From contig CADBBH010000011.1 of assembly GCA_902792905.1 (NCBI GenBank), forward strand, positions 1-64,000: a DNA stretch of 64,000 nucleotides, written 5' to 3'. Shown here piece after piece: positions 18,501-27,323 of this stretch (position 1 is the stretch's first letter; each line of letters starts with the position of its first letter). A model generated the notes under the pieces. That model saw nothing but the letters and a program-made list of their open reading frames with translations, was not told where the DNA came from and ran no database searches. The stretch is from Oscillospiraceae bacterium. Lineage in GTDB: Bacteria > Bacillota > Clostridia > Oscillospirales > Acutalibacteraceae. A program made the translations under genes and the position numbers.

Positions 18501-20534
18501 TGGACGGCAAATACATATAATGCCGCTTTCAATCCGGGACAGGGATCCTGCACAGTCAGAAGCAAGCAGTTTACTTATGGTACGCCTTTCGGTGAAATGC
18601 CCGAGGCAAAGAAGAGCGGAGCTGTATTTGCCGGCTGGTTTGCCGATGAGGAATATACGCAGAGGATTGAAGCGGATACGGTCATGAAATATGATTCCGA
18701 TATTACGCTTTATGCCGCTTTTGTTGAGAAGACTGTTACCGTAACCTTTGACGCGAACGGAGGTTCGGTAGATGAGGGCAGCAAGACTGTTGCCTGCGGC
18801 AAGAAATATGGTGAGATGCCCGTTCCCTTAAAGAGCGGCTATGCCTTCGGCGGATGGCTCGACGGAAATAATGCCGTTAATTCAGATACAGCGGTTACAA
18901 ATGAAACAAACCATACGCTGAAAGCAAAATGGATAGGCGATACTCATACAGTTACGCTGAAAAACGGCAATGACGTTTATGATACCCTGACCGTAACATA
19001 CGGCTCCGTTTACGGCAATCTTCCGCAGCCCTCTGCTCAGAATAAAACCTTCTGCGGCTGGTTTGATACGAACGGCAATGAAATCAAAGCGGACACCGTC
19101 TGTACAGCCGATTCCGACACCGAGATACACGCTGTGTTTATTGATAACGCTTCGGATAAACTGGTGTTTGTCGCGGACGGAATAATCATTGCGGAAATTC
19201 CCGTTGCTCCTTCAATTGACGAGCCCGATGTTCCGGGAAAAGCGGGATATACCGGAGAGTGGGAGACCTATAACCCGGAAACCGCAGAAGTTATTAAAGC
19301 AGTATATACGCCTAAAGAATATACGCTTACATTCAAAGCCGGGAATAATATAAAATCCAAAGCATTCCGTTACGGTGAAAAGATAACCGTTCCCGAAGGC
19401 ACTGCACCCGAAGGAAAGACTGTAACCGGATGGAGTCCCGAACTGCCCGTTACTATGCCGGCAGAGAATCTGACCGTCATCGCATTGGCTGAAAACACCC
19501 TGTATGTCGCAAACTTTATCGCTCAGGGCAGGTCTGCAGGCAAAGTCAGCTATACACTTGATGACACGGATATTGTCGAGCCGACGGTTACGGCTAAGAC
19601 AGGATACTCCGGCAGCTGGGAGGATTATACGCTCAGGGCGGGCGGAATGGATATTTTTGCCGTCTATACGCCCGTTGTCTATACCGCAAATCTCGTCGCG
19701 GACGGTGTGAGTGCAGGCAGCGTCACCTTTACCGTTGAAGATGAGGAACTTATTCTTCCGCCCGTTCCCGAAAAGACGGGTTATGAGGGCGAATGGGGAG
19801 AGTATGAGATTGTTCCTCACAATATTACCGTAAATGCCGTTTATAAGCCCAGAACCTATTATGTAACTTTCAAAACGGCTGAAAATGATACAACAATCGC
19901 AGTTGTTCCCTATCTTTACGGGGCAAAGAGCATCAAAGAACCTGCTGTTCCCGAAAAACAGGGTTATACTGGTTCGTGGATGCCGTATACTCTCGGCGCG
20001 GCGGATACGGTATGCTTTGCGGAATACGGCCTGAGGACTTATTATGCGACCTTTATGTCGCTCGGAGAAGTGGTTGAGAGAGTACCCTTCAACATCAATA
20101 CAAATAGCATTGTTCCTCCGCGCGTTCCCGTCAAAAAGGGTGTCAGCGGCAAATGGGAGAGTTTCTCAATAAGTTATGAGGATTTCACGGTAAATGCCGT
20201 CTATAATTTCCCCGAGATAAGCATAAAGAATTACACACCCGAGCGCAAGGAAGCGTATAAAACAACCATAACCTTCACGCCTGCCGTTAAAAACAGAGTA
20301 ACCAACGGAAGAGTACACTGGATTATAAACGGTGAAGATAAGGCAACCGGAGGCACGGGCTATACCGTAGAGAAGGCGACGGAGACATTTACCGTTCAGG
20401 TCAAATACTTTGTCGGAAACGAGGAAGTTGCCGCAAGTGAAATCGAGACAGTAAAAATCGATACCGGTTTCTTCGCGAAAATAGTGGCATTCTTCCGCAC
20501 GATTTTCCGCAGGCTTCCCGATATCAAACAATAG
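15582..20534 (+). CDS. Giant secreted protein: papain-like/CHAP-like domain plus many InlB B-type repeats
   Basis: About 1650 residues. The start MMKRIKS follows GGAGA; the frame is open further upstream, but a signal peptide begins here (to about AYSAED). Residues about 40-215 look like a beta-propeller-type region. About 220-360 resemble a CHAP/NlpC-type cysteine amidohydrolase, with candidate Cys in CQCHGYALQ (about 260) and His in NNLHTIYVL (about 305). About 366-1190 hold roughly eleven Listeria-Bacteroides repeats (pattern GY.F.GW, LYA.W). About 1190-1540 hold five divergent repeats (pattern KTGY.G.W..Y). An Ig-like segment and the tail FFAKIVAFFRTIFRRLPDIK end the protein. A cell-surface location is inferred; it has no LPXTG motif. 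Confidence 0.88.
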   Translation: MMKRIKSVLSLITALTLLFTAVPFAYSAEDINEFSNSDTECAINGRYFFLDEDSFIYEGLPGETEREYLTSFAVDSLASFGGRIYACAGNVIYEINPDTAQSRPVTAVSDRIEDYALWNGGLYILSHGDIAEYKLSGGEKEIITGKLITSMWFDGAALLSYMTDGELIYTLNLETGETVSDVNFASAFIGDIPVIIHEGEGVSPDTIGFSSLQSKFPAGMYWNHMGSSSNNPNAVTSKPCNHSAYGTTYCNRPTFWSSCQCHGYALQCGYDVVGSNPMNWTKYTSSSAIDNVRAGDVIRLTYTNNLHTIYVLAVSGDKVVFTDCNSYGTCNIRWGATKTKSTLKSQFNYLLKCPVYLSDYFPGGGGVVEYTIKFDLNDAQGKSAASCSETSRRITDGEEYGELPVPVREGYNFLGWYTSASGGTQVSASTTAGTNATVYAHWQIKVYTVSYNANAGGENITNIPASQTKEHFDSLTLNITSRTLYRANYDFNYWNTAPDGSGTQYDRNNYIYTPNESATLYAQWTGQPRSLYFDARGGSISPSYINVRYGDPYGELPVPVRDGYRFAGWDDSNGNPVDSSTVMTSSTTVRIYAKWTEQTYNIIYDANSGADAVSDMPANQSKPYTQPVKLSSATPSRYGYIFNGWNTKPDGSGITYKGGTNYQTNADLTLYAQWKGIEVRVSFDSNGGTNVNQVITLTYGSPYGQLPEPTQTGKDLTGWYPSRDKPTDKPVTAESIVDKVNDFTLYARWDTARYKITYLPNNTSVTNMPANSVRLYGQSGFALGAEIPKRTGFTFKEWNTDENGNGASYAPGQAYDGNSPLTLYAIWERDKYAVVYDANSGSYPPGNSYKYYDIPYSISDVIPEKTGYEFTEWNTAPDGSGVTYFAGDTYTKNEPVTLYAIWNPETYTVGFDAMGGKCSVKSRGYTYDSTYELPAVTRKGYTFDGWFTQETGGFRIADGSKVSITSDCTFFAHWTANTYNAAFNPGQGSCTVRSKQFTYGTPFGEMPEAKKSGAVFAGWFADEEYTQRIEADTVMKYDSDITLYAAFVEKTVTVTFDANGGSVDEGSKTVACGKKYGEMPVPLKSGYAFGGWLDGNNAVNSDTAVTNETNHTLKAKWIGDTHTVTLKNGNDVYDTLTVTYGSVYGNLPQPSAQNKTFCGWFDTNGNEIKADTVCTADSDTEIHAVFIDNASDKLVFVADGIIIAEIPVAPSIDEPDVPGKAGYTGEWETYNPETAEVIKAVYTPKEYTLTFKAGNNIKSKAFRYGEKITVPEGTAPEGKTVTGWSPELPVTMPAENLTVIALAENTLYVANFIAQGRSAGKVSYTLDDTDIVEPTVTAKTGYSGSWEDYTLRAGGMDIFAVYTPVVYTANLVADGVSAGSVTFTVEDEELILPPVPEKTGYEGEWGEYEIVPHNITVNAVYKPRTYYVTFKTAENDTTIAVVPYLYGAKSIKEPAVPEKQGYTGSWMPYTLGAADTVCFAEYGLRTYYATFMSLGEVVERVPFNINTNSIVPPRVPVKKGVSGKWESFSISYEDFTVNAVYNFPEISIKNYTPERKEAYKTTITFTPAVKNRVTNGRVHWIINGEDKATGGTGYTVEKATETFTVQVKYFVGNEEVAASEIETVKIDTGFFAKIVAFFRTIFRRLPDIKQ

Positions 20535-20553
20535 CATATAAAATAATTGAAAC

Positions 20554-20575
20554 GCCCTCTCCGCTTGGAGAGGGC
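20554..20575. terminator. Hairpin between convergent genes
   Basis: Perfect 9-bp stem GCCCTCTCC/GGAGAGGGC. The minus strand continues GTTTCAATTATTTT, so it is a moderate terminator for tex; the plus strand has no T run. Confidence 0.6.
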
Positions 20576-20585
20576 ATAACCATTC

Positions 20586-22757
20586 TTATTCGTCTTTCGG
20601 TATATTCTTTTCTCTCATTGTAAGGGAAATTCTGCCTTTTGACGTATCAACTTTCAAAACCCAGGTGGTTACAACCTGACCGACCTTGAGAACATCGGAA
20701 GGATGTTTTATGAATCTGTCGGTAATCTGGGAAACGTGAACCAGACCGTCCTCGTGAACTCCGATATCGACAAACGCGCCGAAATCGGTTACATTTCTTA
20801 CGGTACCCTTCATTTCCATACCGGGCTTGAGATCCTTGATATCCATTACATCGGTTCTCAGCATCGGCGGCGGAAGCTCATCTCTCGGGTCTCTGCCGGG
20901 AGCGATGAGTTCCTTGACTATATCCTTGAGAGTCGGAACGCCTATGCCGAGCTTTTCAGCAACCTTATCCTCGCCGAGCAGGGCAACCTGAGCGGAAATG
21001 GCCTTTATTTCTTCAGTGCCGATGTCGGCTGTAGTAAACGAAAACAGCTCAAGCAGCTTTTTCGCCGCGTCATAACTTTCGGGATGAACACCGGTATTGT
21101 CGAGCGGGTTCTTGCTCTCGGCAATTCTCAGGAAGCCCGCGCACTGCTCGAACGCCTTGTCGCCGAGCTTCGGGACTTTCTTGAGTTGGCTTCTGCCTGT
21201 GAATTCGCCGTTTTCATCGCGGTAATCGACTATGTTGCCCGCTATCGTTGTGTTGATTCCGGAAACTCTTGAGAGAAGGGGAGCTGAAGCAGTATTGAGG
21301 TCAACGCCCACGGAGTTTACTGCGTCTTCAATTACGGCGTCAAGCGAAGCGTCGAGCTCTTTTGGAGGCATATCGTGCTGATACTGCCCCACTCCGATTG
21401 CCTTCGGATCTATCTTGACAAGCTCCGCAAGCGGGTCCTGCAATCTTCTCGCAATAGAAACCGCGCTCCTGAGCGAAACATCGTAATCGGGGAATTCCTT
21501 TGCGGCGAGTTTTGACGCTGAATAAACCGAAGCGCCCGCCTCACTGACCACCATATATGATACCTTGGCGTCAATTTCATGAAGAATCTCGGTTGTGAAC
21601 ATCTCTGTTTCTTTGGATGCCGTGCCGTTGCCGATTGAAATGCAGTCAACGTGATATTTCTTGATAAGATTCTTGATAAGAACCTTTGCCTGATTCCTCT
21701 GCGCTTCCGAATGTGTGACATAGATAACGCCCGTGTCCAGCACTTTGCCGGTTTTGTCAACAACAGCGACCTTGCAGCCCGTTCTGTAACCGGGGTCGAG
21801 ACCGATGACGGTCTTGCCCTTAACGGGCGGCTGAAGGAGCAGTTCTTTTGTGTTGAGCGAGAATACTTTGATGGCACCCGCCGCCGCCTTTTCGGTCAGC
21901 ATATTGCGGATTTCACGCTCAATTGAGGGATATATGAGACGGGTGTAAGCATCCGCGCCCGCCTCCCTGACCGCCTCTGTGGTCGGCGAGCCGAGAGGAT
22001 TGAGTGTGGCGCTTGTGATAATATTTGAAGCTTTGACCGCATCGAGGGTAACGGATACTTTAAGAAATTTCTCCTTTTCGCCTCTGTCAATTGCGAGCAC
22101 TCTGTGGCCCGGAATAGTCTTGACCGGCTCGGTGTAGTCATAATACATCGTATAGACGCTCTGCGCGTTTTCGTCGCTGGCTTTGACATTGACAATGCCG
22201 ATTACCGTGAAGAGATTTCTCAGACGCCTTCTGATATCGGGATCGTCCGAAATATTTTCGGCAATTATGTCGAGAGCGCCTTTGAGGGCGTCCTCCGCGG
22301 TATTTACGCCTTTTTCTTCGTTGATATAAGCCTGCGCAAGGTCAATAGGCGCTGGTGAATCCGCCTTCTGCTCATAAATCTCGATTGCAAGCGGCTCAAG
22401 CCCCTTCTCTTTTGCGACAGATGCTCTCGTTTTTCTCTTTGGTCTGAAAGGCCTGTAAATATCATCAATCTCTGTGATGGTGGCGGCGTTGTCAAGCGAG
22501 GCCGAGATTTCATCGGTCAGTTTTTCCTGAGCGGCGATGAGCGCTCTGACTTCCTCGCGGCGTTTGTCAAGATTTCTCAGATATTCAAGACGCTCCGATA
22601 GTTCTCTGATAATCTGATCGTCAAGTGTGCCGTGCTGCTCCTTTCTGTATCTCGCGATGAAAGGAACGGTATTGCCTTCGTCGAGAAGCTTTACAACATT
22701 CTCAACCTGCCACTGCTGAAGATTGAATTGCTTTGTGAGTGAAAGAATAATATCCAT
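20586..22757 (-). CDS. tex: Tex-family RNA-binding transcription accessory protein
   Basis: A 723-residue Tex protein of usual length. It has the helical N-terminal Tex region (QQWQVENVVKLLDEGNTVPFIARYRKE), a YqgF-like RNase H fold at about 320-450 (KTVIGLDPGYRTGCKVAVVDKTG), helix-hairpin-helix repeats (about 490-560, VDLNTASAPLLSRVSGI) and a C-terminal S1 domain (about 645-715, VRNVTDFGAFVDIGVHEDGLVH). Tex binds nucleic acid and influences transcription and toxin expression in several bacteria; its exact action is unsettled. It lies 15 bp downstream of the helicase-loader gene, so it probably belongs to the dnaD-dnaC transcript. Confidence 0.97.
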   Translation of the reverse strand: MDIILSLTKQFNLQQWQVENVVKLLDEGNTVPFIARYRKEQHGTLDDQIIRELSERLEYLRNLDKRREEVRALIAAQEKLTDEISASLDNAATITEIDDIYRPFRPKRKTRASVAKEKGLEPLAIEIYEQKADSPAPIDLAQAYINEEKGVNTAEDALKGALDIIAENISDDPDIRRRLRNLFTVIGIVNVKASDENAQSVYTMYYDYTEPVKTIPGHRVLAIDRGEKEKFLKVSVTLDAVKASNIITSATLNPLGSPTTEAVREAGADAYTRLIYPSIEREIRNMLTEKAAAGAIKVFSLNTKELLLQPPVKGKTVIGLDPGYRTGCKVAVVDKTGKVLDTGVIYVTHSEAQRNQAKVLIKNLIKKYHVDCISIGNGTASKETEMFTTEILHEIDAKVSYMVVSEAGASVYSASKLAAKEFPDYDVSLRSAVSIARRLQDPLAELVKIDPKAIGVGQYQHDMPPKELDASLDAVIEDAVNSVGVDLNTASAPLLSRVSGINTTIAGNIVDYRDENGEFTGRSQLKKVPKLGDKAFEQCAGFLRIAESKNPLDNTGVHPESYDAAKKLLELFSFTTADIGTEEIKAISAQVALLGEDKVAEKLGIGVPTLKDIVKELIAPGRDPRDELPPPMLRTDVMDIKDLKPGMEMKGTVRNVTDFGAFVDIGVHEDGLVHVSQITDRFIKHPSDVLKVGQVVTTWVLKVDTSKGRISLTMREKNIPKDE

Positions 22758-22772
22758 GAATATACCTCAATA

Positions 22773-23753
22773 TCAGTTGTCGCTTTTTATCTGCCTGATG
22801 TCATTGCCGAGAAAGAGAAGGCGGGTGCAGTTGCCTATTATTCTCGAAGTGAGACGGCCCGTATATCTTTTCTCAAGTTCTTCCCATTTTAGATTGGTGC
22901 TGATGATAAACGGTTTTGAACGGTTTATTCTCTCATTGAGAATCGCATAAATCTCAGAAGCTGTGTACTGAGTTAAGAATTCGCAACCGAGGTCGTCTAT
23001 AATCAGCAGATCACAGCCGAGCGCCCGTCTTTCGGTGGCTGAATTGTCGGAGCCGCCGAATTTTTCCCTCTCCGCATCCGCGAGCAACGCCTGCGCGGAT
23101 GAATAATAGACGCTGTAACCTTTTCTCGCGGCGACATTTGCAATCGCAAGCGAGAGATGGGTCTTGCCGAGCCCGGTTTCGCCGTACATATAGAGCGAAC
23201 CTGATTCGCTGTCAAAATCATCGGCATAGTCCCTGCAGTAATTGTATATTGCCTGCATCTGCTCACGCGGGGAAATATTGTAATCGCCGCTCACCTTGTC
23301 GGAATAATAATCGAGCGAGAAACTTTCAAATGTGCACTCGCGCGCCGGTGAAACGCTCTCCAGGTCTCTCACATTGAGCTGATTGAGAAGATTTCTTCTG
23401 CATTCGCACGTTATGCCGTCAACGTATCCCGAATCGGCGCATTTTTTGCAGGTGTAGGGGATTTCAAGGTAATTCGCGGGGTAACCGTTTTCCACGAGTT
23501 TTTTCTCGATAATCTCCTGAACCCTTGCATTCGCCTCGGTGATTTCGTGTATTCTTCTTTCAAAATTTTCCTTGTCGCCGATAGCGTCGAGAATTCTCAG
23601 ATCGATGTCTGCAATCTGTCTTATATATTCGCCGATTTCAGGGAACTTCTTTATGATTTCCCTGCGCCTTTCGGCGTTTGTATCCTCGGCGGTCATCTTT
23701 CTTCTGAGAAGCTCTCTTTCGGCATATTTGATATTTGCTACGGAATAGCTCAT
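22773..23753 (-). CDS. Helicase loader, DnaC/DnaI-type AAA+ ATPase
   Basis: A 326-residue primosome ATPase. The N-terminal part (about 1-100) is helical and followed by a Cys cluster (CKKCADSGYVDGITCECRR, about 102-120), as in DnaI-type loaders with a zinc site. The AAA+ domain has Walker A GETGLGKTHLS (about 191-201), Walker B LLIIDDLGCE and an arginine-rich end (GRLTSRIIGNC). These proteins place the replicative helicase on DNA. The start overlaps the stop of the DnaD-domain gene (ATGA), the usual pair in Clostridia. Confidence 0.93.
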   Translation of the reverse strand: MSYSVANIKYAERELLRRKMTAEDTNAERRREIIKKFPEIGEYIRQIADIDLRILDAIGDKENFERRIHEITEANARVQEIIEKKLVENGYPANYLEIPYTCKKCADSGYVDGITCECRRNLLNQLNVRDLESVSPARECTFESFSLDYYSDKVSGDYNISPREQMQAIYNYCRDYADDFDSESGSLYMYGETGLGKTHLSLAIANVAARKGYSVYYSSAQALLADAEREKFGGSDNSATERRALGCDLLIIDDLGCEFLTQYTASEIYAILNERINRSKPFIISTNLKWEELEKRYTGRLTSRIIGNCTRLLFLGNDIRQIKSDN

Positions 23754-24781
23754 TGCTTGCGCTTCCTTTCATAGGTCAGCTTTCCGCTTACATCCTTGCT
23801 CTTGACTTTATCAAGATTATAGGACGCGTCGGGATTGCCCGCAGGCTTCTTTGCCGCGGCCGCTCTGTCCTTCGCCGCTCTCTCCACATCGTCGGGAGTT
23901 TTTAATCCGCTTTCCGCCCAGTTTGAAAGAATTTTATCGGTATATGACAAACTGATTTTGCCTGTGCGTTCAAGCGTTTCCTCATAGGCGAGGCAGATCA
24001 TATCGAAACTCATTTTCAGTTCATCGAGCCATCTCGAAATATATTTAACCTGATTTGCGGTCGGCTTGCCGTTCGGAAGGCCCTGCGATATTGCGAATTT
24101 ATTCCAGAATTTATTGACCTTGTTGAGCGAATCGATTTTCTTGGCGGCTTTCTCAACCGTATCGATTTCCTGCTCAGCCCAGGAACCGCCGGCCTTCTCA
24201 ATATATGAGTATCCTGTCTTGCCTATACTCACGCAGTAATCGACGAGCATGAATATTACCTGAGCGGGGAGTCCGAAATGGTCATAAAGGCAGATTATTG
24301 TTGCCTGACCGTCATAACCGATTGTTTTGCCGAGTTTGCTCTGGAGGTCGCTGAAAAGGCTTCTTATTTCGGCAGATTCATCCAGCCTCGCGGCGATTTC
24401 CGCCTGAGTGGGTTTTGTGTATTCAACAGTTTCTTTGCTTTTGACTGTTTCGGGTTCTTTATTCTGACCGGGAACGAATTTCACCGGCTCCGCCGGCTTT
24501 TCCGCTTTTTCTTTCTGGGGCGCACTTTCCTTTGAAGCTAATTCCTCATCTTCAAGGATATTTGTCAGAACCCAGTACTGAAGGCAGTCCTCAACATCGT
24601 TCTCGTCCATTTTCAGGAATTTCGCCACAGCGTGAGCGTTCACGTTTTTTTCAGTATGTCTGAGCACATACAGCAGCACTTTTATCTGGTCGCCGGAAGC
24701 AAATTTCAGATGCTTATCGGCAATAATTTCGGGGATTTCAAATACTCCTCCCCGAATCTTTTTCTTCACTGTGTAATTCAT
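23750..24781 (-). CDS. DnaD-domain replication initiation protein
   Basis: A 343-residue protein. The ATG at 24781 is preferred over the one at 24817 because GAGGA lies 5 bp upstream and the N-terminal DnaD winged-helix begins there (YTVKKKIRGGVFEIPEII). A central low-complexity Lys/Glu/Pro linker (about 90-130) joins two DnaD C-terminal (DnaB_2) domains at about 140-225 and 230-300, ending in the typical YxxxxxNW motif (YTDKILSNWAESGLKT). It acts with the helicase loader in primosome assembly. A 4-bp overlap couples it to the loader gene. Confidence 0.92.
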   Translation of the reverse strand: MNYTVKKKIRGGVFEIPEIIADKHLKFASGDQIKVLLYVLRHTEKNVNAHAVAKFLKMDENDVEDCLQYWVLTNILEDEELASKESAPQKEKAEKPAEPVKFVPGQNKEPETVKSKETVEYTKPTQAEIAARLDESAEIRSLFSDLQSKLGKTIGYDGQATIICLYDHFGLPAQVIFMLVDYCVSIGKTGYSYIEKAGGSWAEQEIDTVEKAAKKIDSLNKVNKFWNKFAISQGLPNGKPTANQVKYISRWLDELKMSFDMICLAYEETLERTGKISLSYTDKILSNWAESGLKTPDDVERAAKDRAAAAKKPAGNPDASYNLDKVKSKDVSGKLTYERKRKQ

Positions 24782-25000
24782 AAAATCCTCTGTCTCCCGG
24801 GAGCGGCAGACTCCCATATAATAGCATAAATAACATTATACTGTTATTCCCCTGTAAAATCAAAGCTTTTCGGCAAGTTTTACACAGCAGGTTCAAAAAC
24901 ACAATCTGTTGTGGTCAGTTATCCTCTGCTGACACAAATTAATTGTTAAATACGTAGAATTTGAATTTCTTAAAAAGAAAAAAGTTCAGCTTAAATAAGA

Positions 25001-25023
25001 ACCGGAAACCAGCGGCTTCCGGT
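25001..25023 (-). terminator. Terminator after fprA
   Basis: Stem ACCGGAA(GCC)/(GGT)TTCCGGT read on the minus strand, followed by TCTTATTT, 9 bp past the fprA stop. The rest of 24818-25031 shows no gene. Confidence 0.75.
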
Positions 25024-25031
25024 CCGTTTGT

Positions 25032-26186
25032 TTACTTTAATAATTCCTCCGCAAGGGCTTCGAGTTTTGCTTCGCCTTCCGCATCCAGAGCGGATTTTAT
25101 CGTAACAGAATTCTCGGCGTATTCGATATTCTTCATACCCTCGAGCATCGCGGTCATTTTCTTTATTGCCATCGGTCCCCAACTGCCGTTTTCGATAAGA
25201 GCAATCTTTTTATTCTTGATGCCTCTCTCTGTAAGGTCGCCGATAAACTGCCTCATAAACGGGAAAATATCGCCGTTGTAGGTGGTGGTTGCAAGCACGA
25301 TTGTGCCGTATCTGAAGGTATCCTCAACCGCCTCGGCCATATCGCATCTGGCAAGGTCGTTGACCGCGACCTTCGGACATCCCTTCGCTTCAAGCAGAGC
25401 TGCAAGCTTTTCGACTGCCTTCTTCGTGTTGCCGTAAACGGAAGTGTAGTTGATTACTATACCCTCGCTCTCGACTCCGTAAGACGACCAGGTGTTGTAA
25501 AGGTCAAGATAGTAGCCGAGATTCTCGGAGAGAACAGGGCCGTGAAGCGGGCAGATGGTATTGATTTCAAGCGCGGCCGCCTTTTTAAGAAGGGTCTGTA
25601 CCTGTGCACCGTATTTGCCGACAATGCCGAAGTAATATCTTCTCGCCTCGCATGCCCAGTCTTCATCCGCGTCGAGTGCTCCGAATTTTCCGAAAGCATC
25701 CGCCGAGAAAAATACTTTGTCCGCGCTGTCATAGGTCATTATGACCTCGGGCCAGTGGACCATCGGAGCCGCGATGAATGAGAGTGTATGTTTTCCGAGA
25801 GAGAGGGTGTCGCCCTCGCCTACAGAGAGCTGTCTGTCCGGATATTCTGCGCCGTAGAAGTTTTTGAGCATCGGGAATGATTTGGCGTTTGAAACGATTA
25901 CGGTGCCGGGATATTTATCCATAAACGCGGTAATGCTTGATGAATGATCGGGCTCCATATGCTGAATAACAAGATAATCGGGGGCTTTGCCGCCGAGAGA
26001 GGATTCAATATTGCCCAGCCATTCAGCGGTAAAATTGCCGTCAACGCTGTCCATAACAGCAGTTTTCTCATCGATAATCAGGTATGAATTATATGCCATT
26101 CCCTCGGGAACTATATACTGACCTTCAAAAAGATCAAGCTTTCTGTCATTAACGCCGATGTAGATGATGTCGTCTGTAATTTTCAT
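25032..26186 (-). CDS. fprA: A-type flavoprotein, flavodiiron protein FprA
   Basis: A 384-residue cytoplasmic enzyme. The N-terminal metallo-beta-lactamase-like domain holds the di-iron ligands (HMEPDHSSSI at about 80-89, then further His/Asp in MVHWPEV and FSADAFGKFG). The C-terminal flavodoxin domain begins near 250 (INYTSVYGNTKKAVEKLA). Flavodiiron proteins reduce O2 to water or NO to N2O and protect anaerobes. The start is supported by an ideal AAGGAGG. It is a single-gene unit divergent from the glycosyltransferase gene. Confidence 0.96.
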   Translation of the reverse strand: MKITDDIIYIGVNDRKLDLFEGQYIVPEGMAYNSYLIIDEKTAVMDSVDGNFTAEWLGNIESSLGGKAPDYLVIQHMEPDHSSSITAFMDKYPGTVIVSNAKSFPMLKNFYGAEYPDRQLSVGEGDTLSLGKHTLSFIAAPMVHWPEVIMTYDSADKVFFSADAFGKFGALDADEDWACEARRYYFGIVGKYGAQVQTLLKKAAALEINTICPLHGPVLSENLGYYLDLYNTWSSYGVESEGIVINYTSVYGNTKKAVEKLAALLEAKGCPKVAVNDLARCDMAEAVEDTFRYGTIVLATTTYNGDIFPFMRQFIGDLTERGIKNKKIALIENGSWGPMAIKKMTAMLEGMKNIEYAENSVTIKSALDAEGEAKLEALAEELLK

Positions 26187-26269
26187 GTTCGGACCTCCTT
26201 GTTTTCGTTATTATAGCATAAATGATTTCACTTCACAACATAATAAATCATAAAATTATAAAAAAATAT

Positions 26270-26298
26270 TTGATTATTCTGTTTTTATGTGGTAATAT
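26270..26298 (+). promoter_or_regulatory. Probable promoter for the glycosyltransferase gene
   Basis: TTGATT (26270-26275) and TAATAT (26293-26298) are 17 bp apart in an AT-rich divergent intergenic region. A TATAAT at 26298-26303 is an alternative -10 box. Confidence 0.4.
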
Positions 26299-26384
26299 AT
26301 AATGTATCTTAAAATGAGTTTCGTATCGGCATATGCCGTAACCGGAGCAAACAGGGTTGAATTCAGTGAAAGGAGGGCTGCAAA

Positions 26385-27308
26385 ATGTATGCGCCGATAG
26401 TTATGTTTGTATATAACAGAACGCATCATTTTGAGCAGGCGTTCAGAGCGCTTGCAAAATGCCCCGAAGCAGCTGAAAGTGAATTATTTATTTTCTCGGA
26501 CGGCCCGAGAAACGAATCAGACTCCATCCGTGTGGCGGGGGTCCGTCGTTGCGTGCGCAGAATGATGCGAGAGAGAGCGTTTATGAGAATGCATATTGAA
26601 GAGCGCAAGACCAATATGGGTCTCTCGCCTTCGGTCATAGACGGCGTTTCGCAGATAATAGAAAAGTTCGGCAGAGTCATAGTTATCGAAGATGATGCCG
26701 TTGTTTCACCTTATTTTCTTAAATTTATGAATGCGGCGCTTGATTATTATGAAGATGATAATACCATCGGCTCCATAGCCGGTTATACTCCGGCAATAGA
26801 ATTCCCCGATGACTACCGCAAGGATGTTTTCACCGCTTACCGCTCCTGCAGTTTCGGCTGGGCAACCTGGCGCGAAAACTGGGACGGTTGCGACTGGGAG
26901 CTTAAAGATATCAAGCAGTTTATGAAAAACCGCGATATGATAAAGCGGCTGAACGCAAACGGCAGTGACAGATTCAAGCGTCTCTATAATCTTTCAAAGG
27001 GAGTCGGTACCTCCTGGAGCGTCCGCTTCGGCGCACACATGGTTAAGAATAACTGGCTCACGATTTATCCGAGATATTCTTATGTAATAAATATAGGCAA
27101 CGAGGCACTCGCAAGCAAAAACACCGTTGAAGACAGCGATATGGTGAGCGTTGACCTCGACAGGGCGATAGAGAATTTTGAGCTCGAGACTCCCGAAATC
27201 AATCAGGATATCCAGAAGGCGCTCAAGAATCACTATTCGCAGGGCGGGCTCAATGATGCGAGAAACGCCGCCTCCGATTTCGGCCTGTTTTTGAAGAGCA
27301 TGTTTTAA
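26385..27308 (+). CDS. GT-A-fold glycosyltransferase
   Basis: A 307-residue protein with the GT-A pattern: an N-terminal strand PIVMFVYNRTHHFEQAFRAL, FSDGP, KTNMGLSPSVIDGV and the metal-binding VIEDDAVVSP (DXD-like, about 103-106). A second half follows with SFGWATWRENWD. It resembles GNT-I/sugar-transferase-like proteins found in polysaccharide clusters. It has no membrane segment, so it should be cytoplasmic. The donor and acceptor cannot be told. AAAGGAGG precedes the start. It is followed 15 bp later by a secreted SGNH hydrolase. Confidence 0.82.
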   Translation: MYAPIVMFVYNRTHHFEQAFRALAKCPEAAESELFIFSDGPRNESDSIRVAGVRRCVRRMMRERAFMRMHIEERKTNMGLSPSVIDGVSQIIEKFGRVIVIEDDAVVSPYFLKFMNAALDYYEDDNTIGSIAGYTPAIEFPDDYRKDVFTAYRSCSFGWATWRENWDGCDWELKDIKQFMKNRDMIKRLNANGSDRFKRLYNLSKGVGTSWSVRFGAHMVKNNWLTIYPRYSYVINIGNEALASKNTVEDSDMVSVDLDRAIENFELETPEINQDIQKALKNHYSQGGLNDARNAASDFGLFLKSMF

Positions 27309-27323
27309 CCAAAGGGTGATCAT

